A stretch of DNA of 64,000 nt from Aestuariivita sp049276915 (GCF_049276915.1 NZ_JBASXK010000104.1:1-64000), one strand, 5' to 3'; shown: positions 26,068-35,123, counted from the stretch's first letter. Program-made: numbers and translations. The notes: a model not told the origin generated them from the sequence alone.

Positions 26068-26558
26068 CGGTAGGGCGCATCCAGCTCCAGGTTATGGGCA
26101 ATCTCGGATTCCCAGCGATCGCCATTGGCCAGAAGCTTGTCCTTGTCGTAAAACAGCTCTTCGCGGGTTTCCGTGGCAAATTCGAAATTCGGACCTTCGA
26201 CAATCGCATCCACCGGGCAGGCTTCCTGACAGAAGCCGCAATAGATGCACTTTGTCATGTCGATGTCATAGCGCGTGGTGCGGCGCGAGCCATCCTCGCG
26301 CGGCTCGGCATCAATGGTGATCGCCTGCGCCGGGCAGATCGCTTCGCACAGCTTGCAGGCGATACAGCGTTCCTCACCATTGGGATAACGGCGCAGCGCA
26401 TGTTCGCCCCGAAAGCGCGGCGACAACGGCCCCTTTTCGTGCGGATAGTTCAAGGTCGCCTTGGGCGCGAAGAAATACTTCAGCCCCAGCTTCATGCCCT
26501 TGGCGAAATCGGCCAGCAAAAAGTACTTCGCGGCGCGGGTATAATCCATCTGCGTCAT
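26064..26558 (-). CDS. nuoI: NADH-quinone oxidoreductase subunit I
   Basis: NuoI carries the two [4Fe-4S] clusters N6a and N6b that link the peripheral arm to N2. Both cysteine motifs are intact: CIACKLCEAICP and CIYCGFCQEACP. The 164-residue length is normal. The stop overlaps the CMD-family start and nuoH ends two bases upstream. Confidence 0.97.
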   Translation of the reverse strand: MTQMDYTRAAKYFLLADFAKGMKLGLKYFFAPKATLNYPHEKGPLSPRFRGEHALRRYPNGEERCIACKLCEAICPAQAITIDAEPREDGSRRTTRYDIDMTKCIYCGFCQEACPVDAIVEGPNFEFATETREELFYDKDKLLANGDRWESEIAHNLELDAPYR

Positions 26559-26560
26559 CT

Positions 26561-27598
26561 TTATGCTCCTGTCGTCCAGCGCGAGAAGATCCCCCAGAAC
26601 CAGTCAAACCGCGCCGCAAAGGCCACGAACACGACCCAAGCGAGCGAGAACGGAAGGAACACCTTCCAGCCGATCCGCATCAACTGGTCATAGCGGTAGC
26701 GCGGCGTGATCGCCTTCACCATGGCAAAGAGGAAGAAGAAGAACGCCATCTTGGCGATCATCCAATGCGGCCCATCCGCAAGGAACGGCACAGGCGACAG
26801 CCAGCCCCCGAAGAACAACAGGCTCATCAGCGCGCACATCAGGAAGATGGCGATGTATTCACCCGCCATGAACAGCAGGAAGGGCGTCGAGGAATACTCC
26901 ACCTGATAGCCCGCAACCAGCTCGGATTCGGCTTCCGGAAGATCGAACGGAGGTCGGTTGGTTTCGGCCAAAGCACTGATAAAGAACAAGAATACCATCG
27001 GAAGATGCGGCAGCCAGTACCAGCCGAAAAAGCCATAGGCCGTGTCCTGAGCACCCACGATCGCACCGAAGTTCATCGAACCCGTCGACAGGATCACCCC
27101 GATGATGATCAAGCCGATCGAGACCTCATAGGAAATCATCTGCGCCGCCGAGCGCAGGCTGCCAAGGAACGCATATTTCGAGTTCGACGCCCACCCGCCC
27201 ATGATCACGCCATAGACTTCCAGAGAGGACACGGCAAAGACATAGAGGATCGCGACATTGATGTCCGAAAGCACCCATCCGTCGTTGAACGGGATCACCG
27301 CCCAGGCGACCAGCGCCAGCACGAAAGATGCCATCGGTGCCAGCATGAACACCGTCCGGTCCGCACCCGCAGGCACTACGACCTCCTTGACGACATATTT
27401 CAGCGCATCCGCCACGGTCTGCAGCAGGCCGAACGCGCCCACCACATTGGGACCCCGGCGCATCTGCACAGCAGCCCAGACCTTGCGGTCCCCATAAACA
27501 AGGAACAGCAGGCTCACCATCACAAAGGCAACAACCGCAAGCACTTGCGCCAGGATCATGACAGCAAGGCCGCCGGTTGTGGTAAAGAAATCAGCCAT
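26561..27598 (-). CDS. nuoH: NADH-quinone oxidoreductase subunit H
   Basis: NuoH forms the quinone-binding chamber of complex I. The 345-residue membrane protein has about eight helices and the conserved loop motifs RRGPNVVG, ETNRPPFDLPEAESELVAGY and the C-terminal RYRYDQLMRIGWK. Two bases separate it from nuoI. Confidence 0.97.
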   Translation of the reverse strand: MADFFTTTGGLAVMILAQVLAVVAFVMVSLLFLVYGDRKVWAAVQMRRGPNVVGAFGLLQTVADALKYVVKEVVVPAGADRTVFMLAPMASFVLALVAWAVIPFNDGWVLSDINVAILYVFAVSSLEVYGVIMGGWASNSKYAFLGSLRSAAQMISYEVSIGLIIIGVILSTGSMNFGAIVGAQDTAYGFFGWYWLPHLPMVFLFFISALAETNRPPFDLPEAESELVAGYQVEYSSTPFLLFMAGEYIAIFLMCALMSLLFFGGWLSPVPFLADGPHWMIAKMAFFFFLFAMVKAITPRYRYDQLMRIGWKVFLPFSLAWVVFVAFAARFDWFWGIFSRWTTGA

Positions 27599-27604
27599 TC
27601 ATCC

Positions 27605-27991
27605 TCACACCATGGGTATTCCGTTTTCCGCGCAATTGGCGGCCACGACTTCGGCGTCGATGGTGCGCTCACCGCGCGGCAGAGCTGGCGAGATGGTGTA
27701 AACAGCATCAGCAACCCAGATGCCAGCCTCTTCGTATACGTTTGTGCGCAAATGCCGCGCAAATCCGAACCCCCGGATCAGAGTGTACTGCGCTGCGGCA
27801 CATTCCGAATAGGCTTTGACATCCAGCGGGGTGCGCGGATTGGACATTTTCACCTCGAATTGCACCAGATCCCCCTCCAGAAGGCGCGTCTCGACGCCTT
27901 CATAAACACGCGCGTCACGCGGGGCCTCCGGCTCGGCGGTGGTGCAGCCCACGGCCATCAGGAGAGGGGGTATGGACCGGGCCATGCGCAT
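27605..27991 (-). CDS. Hypothetical lipoprotein-like protein in nuo operon
   Basis: A ~128-residue protein of unknown function between nuoG and nuoH. The N-terminus MRMARSIPPLLMAVGC looks like a short lipoprotein signal with an imperfect lipobox (AVGC). Two further cysteines (in YSECAAAQY and VAANCAENG) could pair in the periplasm. The ATG at 27991 overlaps the nuoG stop as TGATG; an ATG at 27985 has the better-spaced GGAG, so the start is uncertain by two codons. It is one of ten non-subunit genes in the operon. Confidence 0.65.
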   Translation of the reverse strand: MRMARSIPPLLMAVGCTTAEPEAPRDARVYEGVETRLLEGDLVQFEVKMSNPRTPLDVKAYSECAAAQYTLIRGFGFARHLRTNVYEEAGIWVADAVYTISPALPRGERTIDAEVVAANCAENGIPMV

Positions 27992-29979
27992 CACTCCGCG
28001 GCGATCTTCGCCTCGCCCCGCGATTTCGCGTTGGCAGAGAGTTCGGCCATCAGCTGGCTGGCCCGCGCAATCGGGTTGGTGAGATAGAAATCACTGATCG
28101 CATAGCGGAAAGAGGCATCACCCAGCTTGCCCGCAGGCAGCGGCTGCCAGTCATTTTCGGGGACCTCGTCGATCTTGGCCAGATGCGGAACCGCGCGCAC
28201 CAGCGCCTGACGCAGCTGTGCAAGGTTGTCCCAGGGCTGGGTTGCCCCGAGTTCGCCAGACAGAGCGCGCAGGATGGCCCAGTTTTCCTTGGCCTCGCCG
28301 GGGGGGAAACCGGCCCGGAACGCAAGCTGCGGGCGTCCTTCGGTGTTCACGAACAGCCCGTTCTCTTCGGTATAGGCCGCCGCGGGAAGAATGACGTCCG
28401 CGCGATGGGCACCGCGATCGCCATGGCTGCCCTGATAAATGACAAAGGCGGATTGCGCGGCGATCTCAACCTCATCCGCGCCCATGTTATAGATCACATC
28501 CGCTTGCGAGACCGCCTCCATCGCCGCGTCATTCACCGCACCGACATCCAGCGCGCCCACGCGCGACGCAGCCGTATGCAGAACCAGCATCCGCCCACTG
28601 ATGGCCATGGCCGCCGCAAGAACCGCCGGCCCATCCGCTTCGCGCAGCGCGCCTTGTCCAACGATCACAATCGCGTCCTCGGCAGGTTCGAGCGCCGCCA
28701 GTGCCGCACGATCGGTGCCGGCATGGGTATAGGGATAGGTCAGATCGACCGCCTCGCCCACCACCGTGATATCGGCACCACCCGACCAGGCACGGCGAAT
28801 GCGCGCATTCAGCACGGGCGCTTCGGTGACAAGGTTGGTGGCGATCAGAATGATGGTCTTGGCCGCGTCGATATCCTCGATCGCGACATTTCCCACATAG
28901 GCCGAGCGGTTCCCCGCGGGGAACCTCGTTCCATCGGTGCGGCATTCCACGACACCGCCCTGCCCCTCGATCAGCTGTTTGAGCGCAAAGGCCGCTTCGG
29001 TCGGCGCAAGATCCCCCACCAGACCGGCCAGTTTGCCCGCCCCCTTGATCGCCGTGCTTGCCGCGTCCAGCGCTTCGGGCCAGCTTGCGGGACGAAGCTT
29101 GCCGTTCTCGCGGATATAGGGCCGGTCCAGCCGCTGGCGGCGCAGCCCGTCCCAGACGAACCGGGTCTTGTCGGAAATCCATTCCTCGTTCACACCGTCA
29201 TGGTTGCGCGGCAAGAAGCGCATGACTTCACGCCCCTTGGTGTCGACGCGGATCGAGGCACCCATGGCATCCATCACGTCGATGCTTTCGGTCTTGGTCA
29301 GCTCCCAGGGTCGCGCGGTAAAGGCATAGGGTTTCGAGACCAGCGCACCCACGGGGCACAGATCAATGATGTTGCCTTGCAGATTGCTGTCGAGCGTTTC
29401 GCCCAGGTAAGACGTGATCTCGGCGTCCTCGCCCCGGCCGGTCTGGCCCATCTGGGTGATCCCGGCGACCTCGGTGGTAAAGCGCACACAGCGCGTGCAG
29501 GAAATGCAGCGCGTCATATGCGTCTCGACCAGAGGACCAAGATCCAGGTCATCCACCGCGCGCTTGGGTTCGCGGAAGCGCGAGAAATCCACGCCGTAGG
29601 CCATTGCCTGATCCTGCAGATCGCATTCGCCACCCTGATCGCAAATCGGGCAATCCAGCGGGTGGTTGATCAACAGGAATTCCATCACCCCTTCGCGCGC
29701 CTTCTTGACCATGGGCGAGTTCGTCTTGACCACGGGCGGCTGACCTTCAGGTCCGGGGCGCAGATCCTTGACCTGCATCGCGCAAGAGGCCGTGGGTTTT
29801 GGCGGACCGCCAACAACCTCGACCAGGCACATGCGGCAGTTGCCGGCAATCGAGAGCCGTTCGTGATAGCAAAAGCGCGGGATCTCGATACCGGCTTCTT
29901 CACAGGCCTGAATCAGGGTCAAGGCCCCGTCCACTTCCACTTCGGTCTGGTCGATGATGATTTTGCGGAGGTCCGACAT
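27991..29979 (-). CDS. nuoG: NADH-quinone oxidoreductase subunit G
   Basis: NuoG is the large iron-sulfur subunit of the electron-input arm. The [2Fe-2S] N1b ligands (CYHERLSIAGNCRMC), N5 region (HPLDCPICDQGGECDLQ) and N4 motif (CISCTRCVRF) are present. The 662-residue form is the short alphaproteobacterial/mitochondrial type and lacks the extra N7 cluster of E. coli. The start at 29979 yields MSDLRKIIIDQTEVEVDG; the open frame upstream has no proper start. Confidence 0.96.
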   Translation of the reverse strand: MSDLRKIIIDQTEVEVDGALTLIQACEEAGIEIPRFCYHERLSIAGNCRMCLVEVVGGPPKPTASCAMQVKDLRPGPEGQPPVVKTNSPMVKKAREGVMEFLLINHPLDCPICDQGGECDLQDQAMAYGVDFSRFREPKRAVDDLDLGPLVETHMTRCISCTRCVRFTTEVAGITQMGQTGRGEDAEITSYLGETLDSNLQGNIIDLCPVGALVSKPYAFTARPWELTKTESIDVMDAMGASIRVDTKGREVMRFLPRNHDGVNEEWISDKTRFVWDGLRRQRLDRPYIRENGKLRPASWPEALDAASTAIKGAGKLAGLVGDLAPTEAAFALKQLIEGQGGVVECRTDGTRFPAGNRSAYVGNVAIEDIDAAKTIILIATNLVTEAPVLNARIRRAWSGGADITVVGEAVDLTYPYTHAGTDRAALAALEPAEDAIVIVGQGALREADGPAVLAAAMAISGRMLVLHTAASRVGALDVGAVNDAAMEAVSQADVIYNMGADEVEIAAQSAFVIYQGSHGDRGAHRADVILPAAAYTEENGLFVNTEGRPQLAFRAGFPPGEAKENWAILRALSGELGATQPWDNLAQLRQALVRAVPHLAKIDEVPENDWQPLPAGKLGDASFRYAISDFYLTNPIARASQLMAELSANAKSRGEAKIAAE

Positions 29980-29984
29980 TTCTC

Positions 29985-30398
29985 TCACTTTGCTTTCAGA
30001 AGCACGCCCACAGGGCTGTTCTTGGCGATCTCTTCGCGCCCCATGCGGCACAGATCGTCAGGGTTATTGGGATCGACGCCGCGGGCCTGGAAAAGCTTGG
30101 CACCGCGCGCGCGCATCCGGTCCTTTTCGACATCGCTTTCGACGAATGCGTCTATTTCCTGTTGCGTGTAGCCCAGCGCAATGGCCTGGCTTTTGATCTC
30201 GCGCAAGGTGCTGATCGCCTTGAAAAAGCGCGCGTCAATGCTGCTACAGCCTTTGCGGATGACATTGGCCACGGCGACATGAAACAGTCCGTCATTGATG
30301 GCTGGAACATCCCGAAGGGAGGGTTTCGCGGCCGCGGCACTGCCGACATTCAGACACAGGGCCAGCGCAATCGTTATCAGTTTGATGGTCGTCGTCAT
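29985..30398 (-). CDS. DUF5333 family periplasmic protein
   Basis: A 137-residue protein that I place in DUF5333, a family I know from Rhodobacteraceae nuo operons. It has a cleavable signal peptide (residues ~1-23, cleaved near SAAAA), then a helical mature domain with two cysteines (RKGCSS and DDLCRMG) that could form a disulfide. It lies five bases upstream of nuoG. No catalytic motif is visible; a periplasmic role is inferred from the signal. Confidence 0.75.
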   Translation of the reverse strand: MTTTIKLITIALALCLNVGSAAAAKPSLRDVPAINDGLFHVAVANVIRKGCSSIDARFFKAISTLREIKSQAIALGYTQQEIDAFVESDVEKDRMRARGAKLFQARGVDPNNPDDLCRMGREEIAKNSPVGVLLKAK

Positions 30399-30507
30399 GA
30401 GTCACCTCTTGTTAACAAAAGATGACCATCACGGCAGAGGTCGGCGTTATGCAATAACACCCCGCCTGACGACGCCCCGCAACGGCACGTATATGCCGGT
30501 TGAAACC

Positions 30508-30834
30508 TCACGGGCGGCAGGTTCCGGAAAAAGTGACCGTGTCGCCGTCAAGGCTCCAGGTCTGTGGCTCTGCATCCGGGCTGAGTGTCCAGAGGATGTT
30601 GGATGTGCCGTATTCCATGATGCAATACTTGATGCCCTCATAGCGCCCGGCCTCGCGCGCGCCCTCGGTCGAGGCAGAAACCGGCGAGACGGTGGCAAAA
30701 AAGTTGCGCCGCGCATCGCGATCTTTCGAGACCTTCGCACGGAACGCCTGCCCGTCAAACAGGATCACCTCCTTGTTCGAGGAACAGCCAGCAACAATCG
30801 TCAGGGCCAGGGCTGACAAGATCAACATCCGCAT
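30508..30834 (-). CDS. Small lipoprotein in nuo operon (hypothetical)
   Basis: A 108-residue protein starting MRMLILSALALTIVAGC, a clear lipoprotein signal with lipobox VAGC. The mature part is beta-rich with a conserved-looking ending SLDGDTVTFSGTC. Function unknown; no family recognised with certainty. The start at 30834 is preceded by the DUF3291 gene six bases away; an in-frame start 45 bases further upstream lies within that gene. A 109-base gap separates it from DUF5333 downstream. Confidence 0.68.
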   Translation of the reverse strand: MRMLILSALALTIVAGCSSNKEVILFDGQAFRAKVSKDRDARRNFFATVSPVSASTEGAREAGRYEGIKYCIMEYGTSNILWTLSPDAEPQTWSLDGDTVTFSGTCRP

Positions 30835-30839
30835 CGCAT

Positions 30840-31340
30840 CTACTCCGCCGCTACCTGGCTGCACCGGCTGGTGCGCCACATGTCCGTATCTTTCAGGTGA
30901 GACCAGCCAAAGGCCTGATCCGTGTCGCCCCGAGACTTGAGCAGCTCAAGCCGCTCGAGACCTTCTTCCAAAGTGGGCCGGTGGCCCGCAGGCACCCACC
31001 ACATGACGAAATGCATGTCTCCAAGCAGCTCGAACCACTCCTGCTTGCGGTCATAGAACTGCTTGTGGATCGTGCCCCAGACGAATCTTTCAAGGCTGGG
31101 GCCGTCTTCCCAGACGGTCAGATTGGCCACGAATTGCGGATCGCCGTCGATCTTTGTCTCGGTGTTGCCCGTGCCCGGCTCGCCCGAGCCTTCCATCATC
31201 CACACGAAACCCGGCATGCGTTTTCCAAGACCGTTCACCCGGTCAAGGTTCTCCATGAACTCGGCCACGCGCGGGTCATCCGTCGGGGCGGACAGGCGGC
31301 CGATGTTCAGCTCGGCCAGATGATGTCCGCCGGGCTGCAT
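30840..31340 (-). CDS. DUF3291 family protein
   Basis: A 166-residue soluble protein matching DUF3291, a ferredoxin-like-fold family distantly related to antibiotic-biosynthesis monooxygenases. The characteristic LAELNIGRL start, FVANLTVWEDGPSLERFVW core and HFVMWWVPAGHRPTLEEGLERL segment are clear. The ATG at 31340 overlaps the MAPEG stop by one base (TGATG). Function of the family is unknown; in nuo its presence appears to be a local passenger. Confidence 0.8.
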   Translation of the reverse strand: MQPGGHHLAELNIGRLSAPTDDPRVAEFMENLDRVNGLGKRMPGFVWMMEGSGEPGTGNTETKIDGDPQFVANLTVWEDGPSLERFVWGTIHKQFYDRKQEWFELLGDMHFVMWWVPAGHRPTLEEGLERLELLKSRGDTDQAFGWSHLKDTDMWRTSRCSQVAAE

Positions 31341-31750
31341 CACAACACCGCCATCAGGGCCATGACGACCAGGCCCAGAATCGAAATCAGGCCCACCATC
31401 CACACCAGCGAGCGCATCGGTTGATTGGTGGTGCCGATATGCACGAAGGCCACCGCGATGCGCGACACGATAAAGACCGAGGCGAAGATATTGACCCAGA
31501 CCGGAGAGGCTCCGGACAGGATCGCCGCGAGGACCGCCGCGATGAACGGTCCCGACGCTTCGAGCGCGTTCATGAAGGCGCGGTGGGCGCGATAGGCCCG
31601 GTCATCATAGTTTCGCCTGGGCTGGCCGGACTCGGTGCGGTTTTCAGGCGTCAGGCCACGGGTGGCCACCATCGACAGGACCGTGATGATCAGCGGCCAG
31701 ATCGCCAGTGAGGCAATCGCGTGGGCGTAGGGGGCGAATATATCCATCAT
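31340..31750 (-). CDS. MAPEG family membrane protein
   Basis: A 136-residue, four-helix membrane protein of the MAPEG family (membrane-associated proteins in eicosanoid and glutathione metabolism). The RAYRAHRAFMNALEASGPF segment holds the conserved Arg/Asn/Glu residues of the family's glutathione site. Two ATGs open the frame. It follows the nuoF stop with no gap and overlaps DUF3291. Glutathione binding is plausible but unproven; two soluble GST genes lie elsewhere in this window. Confidence 0.8.
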   Translation of the reverse strand: MMDIFAPYAHAIASLAIWPLIITVLSMVATRGLTPENRTESGQPRRNYDDRAYRAHRAFMNALEASGPFIAAVLAAILSGASPVWVNIFASVFIVSRIAVAFVHIGTTNQPMRSLVWMVGLISILGLVVMALMAVL

Positions 31751-33049
31751 CTACTCGGCGGCGACGGCGCTGACGCGTCCGGTGCGTTTGTGTTTGATAC
31801 GATCTTCGATCTCGTCCCGGAAATTCCGGATCAGACCCTGGATCGGCCATGCGGCGGCGTCGCCAAGCGCGCAGATCGTGTGACCTTCGACCTGTTTGGT
31901 GACGTCAAAGAGCATGTCGATTTCCTCGACCTCGGCCTCGCCCGTGACCAGACGCTCCATCACGCGCATCATCCACCCCGTGCCTTCGCGGCACGGCGTG
32001 CACTGACCACAGCTTTCGTGTTTGTAGAATTTCGACAGCCGCCAGATCGCCTTGATGATGTCGGTCGACTGATCCATCACGATCACCGCGGCCGTTCCCA
32101 GACCCGAGCCCAGTTCACCGCGCAGGTAATCGAAATCCATGATGGCGTCTTTCATCTTGTCACCGCGCACGCAGGGAACGGATGAGCCGCCGGGAATGAC
32201 CGCCTTGAGATTGTCCCAGCCGCCGCGAATACCGCCGCAATGGGTTTCGATCAGCTCTTCAAAGGAGATCGACATCGATTCCTCGACAACGCAGGGCGTG
32301 TTCACATGGCCCGAGATCGCAAAGATCTTGGTGCCCACATTGTTGGGACGACCAAAGCTGGAAAACCATTCCGGTCCGCGCCGCAGGATGGTGGGCACGA
32401 CGGCGATGGATTCCACGTTGTTCACCGTGGTCGGACAGCCATAAAGACCCGCACCCGCCGGGAAGGGCGGCTTCATGCGGGGCATGCCCTTCTTGCCTTC
32501 GAGGCTTTCCAGCAGCGCGGTTTCCTCGCCGCAGATATAGGCCCCGGCCCCGTGATGCAGATAGAGGTCGAAATCCCAGCCGGATTTCGCCGCGTTCTTG
32601 CCAAGCAGACCGGCGTCATAGGCCTCGTCGATGGCGTTTTGCAGGGCTTCTTTCTCGCGGATGTATTCGCCGCGAATATAGATGTAGCAGGCGTTGGCAT
32701 TCATCGCGAAAGAGGCGATCAGGCAGCCTTCGATCAAGGTATGCGGATCATGGCGCATGATCTCGCGATCCTTGCAGGTGCCGGGTTCGGATTCATCGGC
32801 ATTCACCACCAGATAGCTGGGGCGACCATCGCTTTCCTTGGGCATGAAGGACCATTTGAGACCCGTGGGAAAGCCTGCGCCGCCCCGGCCGCGCAGCCCG
32901 CTGTCCTTCATGTTCTGGATGATCCAGTCCCGGCCCTTCTTGATGATACTGGCCGTCCCGTCCCAGTGGCCGCGTGCTTTCGCGCCCGCCAGACTACGGT
33001 CATGCATACCGTAGAGGTTGGTGAAGATCCGGTCCTGGTCTTTCAGCAT
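31751..33049 (-). CDS. nuoF: NADH-quinone oxidoreductase subunit F
   Basis: NuoF binds NADH and FMN and holds cluster N3, the entry point for electrons. The nucleotide-binding GLRGRGGAGFPTGLKW motif and FMN region are present, as is the N3 motif SCGQCTPCREG with the distal cysteine in HTICALGDAA. The 432-residue length is normal. Its stop is followed at once by the MAPEG start. Confidence 0.97.
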   Translation of the reverse strand: MLKDQDRIFTNLYGMHDRSLAGAKARGHWDGTASIIKKGRDWIIQNMKDSGLRGRGGAGFPTGLKWSFMPKESDGRPSYLVVNADESEPGTCKDREIMRHDPHTLIEGCLIASFAMNANACYIYIRGEYIREKEALQNAIDEAYDAGLLGKNAAKSGWDFDLYLHHGAGAYICGEETALLESLEGKKGMPRMKPPFPAGAGLYGCPTTVNNVESIAVVPTILRRGPEWFSSFGRPNNVGTKIFAISGHVNTPCVVEESMSISFEELIETHCGGIRGGWDNLKAVIPGGSSVPCVRGDKMKDAIMDFDYLRGELGSGLGTAAVIVMDQSTDIIKAIWRLSKFYKHESCGQCTPCREGTGWMMRVMERLVTGEAEVEEIDMLFDVTKQVEGHTICALGDAAAWPIQGLIRNFRDEIEDRIKHKRTGRVSAVAAE

Positions 33050-33055
33050 TCCTGC

Positions 33056-33280
33056 TTACCCTTTGCTGTCCCGGCGCATGCGCCGGAGTTGCACGATATT
33101 GACGCCCGCATAAATCAACGCGGCCAGAGCTGCGAAATCGAACAGCAGCGCATAACGCCCCGGCAGTCCCATCTGCGGCCCTGCGAACTGAACAAGGATC
33201 CACAAAATCATGGAACCCGCGATCACGAGTGATACGTGGCGCCCCTTGGCTGCGATGATCCTGTCTTGCTCGTCGCTCAT
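33056..33280 (-). CDS. DUF5337 small membrane protein
   Basis: A 74-residue protein with two membrane helices (residues ~15-36 and ~43-62) and a basic C-terminus QLRRMRRDSKG. I assign it to DUF5337, which I know only from Rhodobacteraceae nuo operons. It sits six bases upstream of nuoF. A role in complex I assembly or stability is inferred from position only. Confidence 0.75.
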   Translation of the reverse strand: MSDEQDRIIAAKGRHVSLVIAGSMILWILVQFAGPQMGLPGRYALLFDFAALAALIYAGVNIVQLRRMRRDSKG

Positions 33281-33306
33281 GTCGTCTTCATTAGCCTTTC
33301 AGCTGC

Positions 33307-34014
33307 TCACTTCTTGCTTTTCTTCGAAAACTCGGTCTCGCCACCGGCGGCCAGAATTTTCGCCTGTTCGATCCAGCCGTCCCGTTCGATCCGGCCCTTG
33401 AATTTCAGCCGTGTATCGACCCATGCGACCTGCGTCTCTGTCCAGGCGGCGATCTGGTCAAAATGATAAAAGCCAAGCTCATTGAGGGTTTGTTCGAGTT
33501 TGGGACCGACGCCTTTGAGCAGTTTGAGATCATCCGCACCACCGGCGCGCGCCGCGCTCAGGGTTTCGGGCTGGCTTTCAGCCGTATCGCCTGCGGCGTC
33601 GTATTTCCAATCACCCTTGCGTGCGGCCAGTTCTTCCTCGCCTGCCAGCTGCGTGGATTTCACCACAGCTGATGGCTCGGGGGCCGGTTCGGCCTTGGCG
33701 GCAGGTGCCGGAGCCGGTGCTTTGGCTGCAGGTGCTTCGGCCTTCGCCGGTGCGGCTTTTGCAGCCGCCTTGGCGGGTTTCGGGCCGGTTGATGTCGTCA
33801 GAGGCGGGATTGTTCCGGCTGCGGGCAGCGGTTTGCACATCAGCCAGCTGAGCAGGACACCTACGAGGGCGAAGACGATAAAGCCGATGAAAAGAGCCTG
33901 CATGATGCTCCATCCCGCCAGCAGCATGAGCAACACAGCGCCCAAAGCGCCCCCCAGAAGGGCAATGCCCCAGCATGTCGCTGCGCAAATCAGTGATCCA
34001 GAAGTCTTGTCCAT
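33307..34014 (-). CDS. Two-helix membrane protein with C-terminal helix-hairpin-helix domain
   Basis: A 235-residue protein with two N-terminal membrane helices (~10-34 and ~38-60), an Ala/Pro/Lys linker (~65-150) and a C-terminal helix-hairpin-helix domain (DDLKLLKGVGPKLEQTLNEL) of the kind seen in the L21-like/endonuclease-III-type HhH group. The domain is nearly identical to the end of the adjacent NuoE. The ATG at 34014 is preceded by GGAGAG at 8 bases; a GTG three codons upstream is less likely. The two share an unknown partner or target: DNA binding is the family default, but a membrane anchor argues for a protein-binding role near complex I. Confidence 0.75.
   Translation of the reverse strand: MDKTSGSLICAATCWGIALLGGALGAVLLMLLAGWSIMQALFIGFIVFALVGVLLSWLMCKPLPAAGTIPPLTTSTGPKPAKAAAKAAPAKAEAPAAKAPAPAPAAKAEPAPEPSAVVKSTQLAGEEELAARKGDWKYDAAGDTAESQPETLSAARAGGADDLKLLKGVGPKLEQTLNELGFYHFDQIAAWTETQVAWVDTRLKFKGRIERDGWIEQAKILAAGGETEFSKKSKK
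33326..33570 (-). repeat. HhH-coding direct repeat, copy A
   Basis: 245 bp encoding the terminal ~82 residues of the membrane HhH protein. It is aligned without gaps to copy B at 34075-34319. The proteins differ at two of the first ~81 residues (Glu/Asp and Lys/Ala), and the DNA differs mainly at third positions. Confidence 0.9.
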
Positions 34015-34037
34015 TGTCCACACTCTCCCTTGAATAC

Positions 34038-35123
34038 TTACTCTTTATGCTTGGTGCCTTTTTCTGCACGTTTTGAAAACTCTGTCTCGCCACCGGCGGC
34101 CAGTATTGCGGCCTGTTCGATCCAGCCGTCCCGTTCGATCCGGCCCTTGAATTTCAGCCGTGTGTCGACCCATGCGACCTGCGTATCTGTCCAGGCGGCG
34201 ATCTGGTCAAAGTGGTAAAAGCCGAGCTCATTGAGGGTCTGCTCGAGCTTGGGACCAACCCCTTTGAGCAGTTTGAGATCATCCGCACCACCGGCGCGCG
34301 CAGCGCTGAGCGTTTCGGGTGCGGTTTCGGCAGCGGGTTCGGGTTTGGCCGCTTTCGCGGGCTTGGGCGTTTGCGCCGGTTTGGCGGGTTTCGGCTTTGC
34401 GGAACTGTTGGCGGCTTTGCCCTGCCAGGGTGCCAGCAGAGGCACTTCGGTGCCGTCGATCCGCTTGATCGTGTCGCCGATATCCGTGGCCAGTTGCACC
34501 GAGGCATTAAAGCGGGTGTGGCCGCTTTCGAATTCCTTGAGCGAGGTCAGACCGGTTGCGGGTTCGGCGGCGAAGCGCCCGATTTGCGAGCCGGGCGTGG
34601 GCACGTTGCCGGCCGCCAGTTCATCGAGGATTTCGCTGAAGCGCGCGGCGGTGAGATCCTCGTAGTAATCCTTGCCGATCTGCGCCATCGGCGCGTTGGC
34701 GCAGGCGCCCAGGCATTCCACCTCTTCCCAGCTCATGGTGCCATCGGCGCTGAGCTCATGGGGCTTGGGAGCGATCTTTTCGCGGCAGACGGCCACCAGG
34801 TCCTCGGCACCGCAAATCATGCAGGACGTGGTTCCGCAAATCTGGATATGCGCAATGGATCCAACAGGTTGCAGCTGGAACATGAAGTAGAAGGACGCCA
34901 CTTCAAGCGCGCGGATATAGGCCATGTCCAACATTTCGGCGACATGTTCGATGGCCGGGCGGGTCAGCCAGCCCTCCTGTTCCTGCGCGCGCCACAACAG
35001 CGGAATGATCGCGCTGGCCTGACGGCCTTCGGGGAACTTGGTGATCTGCGCTTCTGCCCAGGCCTGATTGGCGGGCGTGAATGCAAAGCTCTCGGGTTGT
35101 TCTTTGTGGAGACGGCGCAGCAT
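34038..35123 (-). CDS. nuoE: NADH-quinone oxidoreductase subunit E with C-terminal HhH extension
   Basis: NuoE holds the [2Fe-2S] cluster N1a. Residues ~1-165 are the thioredoxin-like 24-kDa domain with ligands Cys96, Cys101, Cys137 and Cys141. The 361-residue protein is twice the usual ~170: it continues through an Ala/Lys/Pro linker (~230-275) into a helix-hairpin-helix domain (~277-361) almost identical to that of the neighbouring membrane protein. I recall roseobacter NuoE proteins with similar extensions. The extension is in frame and uninterrupted, so it is not a frameshift artefact. Confidence 0.94.
   Translation of the reverse strand: MLRRLHKEQPESFAFTPANQAWAEAQITKFPEGRQASAIIPLLWRAQEQEGWLTRPAIEHVAEMLDMAYIRALEVASFYFMFQLQPVGSIAHIQICGTTSCMICGAEDLVAVCREKIAPKPHELSADGTMSWEEVECLGACANAPMAQIGKDYYEDLTAARFSEILDELAAGNVPTPGSQIGRFAAEPATGLTSLKEFESGHTRFNASVQLATDIGDTIKRIDGTEVPLLAPWQGKAANSSAKPKPAKPAQTPKPAKAAKPEPAAETAPETLSAARAGGADDLKLLKGVGPKLEQTLNELGFYHFDQIAAWTDTQVAWVDTRLKFKGRIERDGWIEQAAILAAGGETEFSKRAEKGTKHKE
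34075..34319 (-). repeat. HhH-coding direct repeat, copy B
   Basis: 245 bp encoding the C-terminal domain of NuoE; the partner of copy A, about 500 bases away in direct orientation. Confidence 0.9.

Noticed and set aside
28183..30171. 662-codon plus-strand frame opposite nuoG
   Set aside because: It is antisense to nuoG, whose iron-sulfur motifs are intact; no start site or known family.
33307..35123. Assembly error or frameshift as the cause of the NuoE extension
   Set aside because: The frame is continuous, the two copies differ at several bases and the linkers are different.
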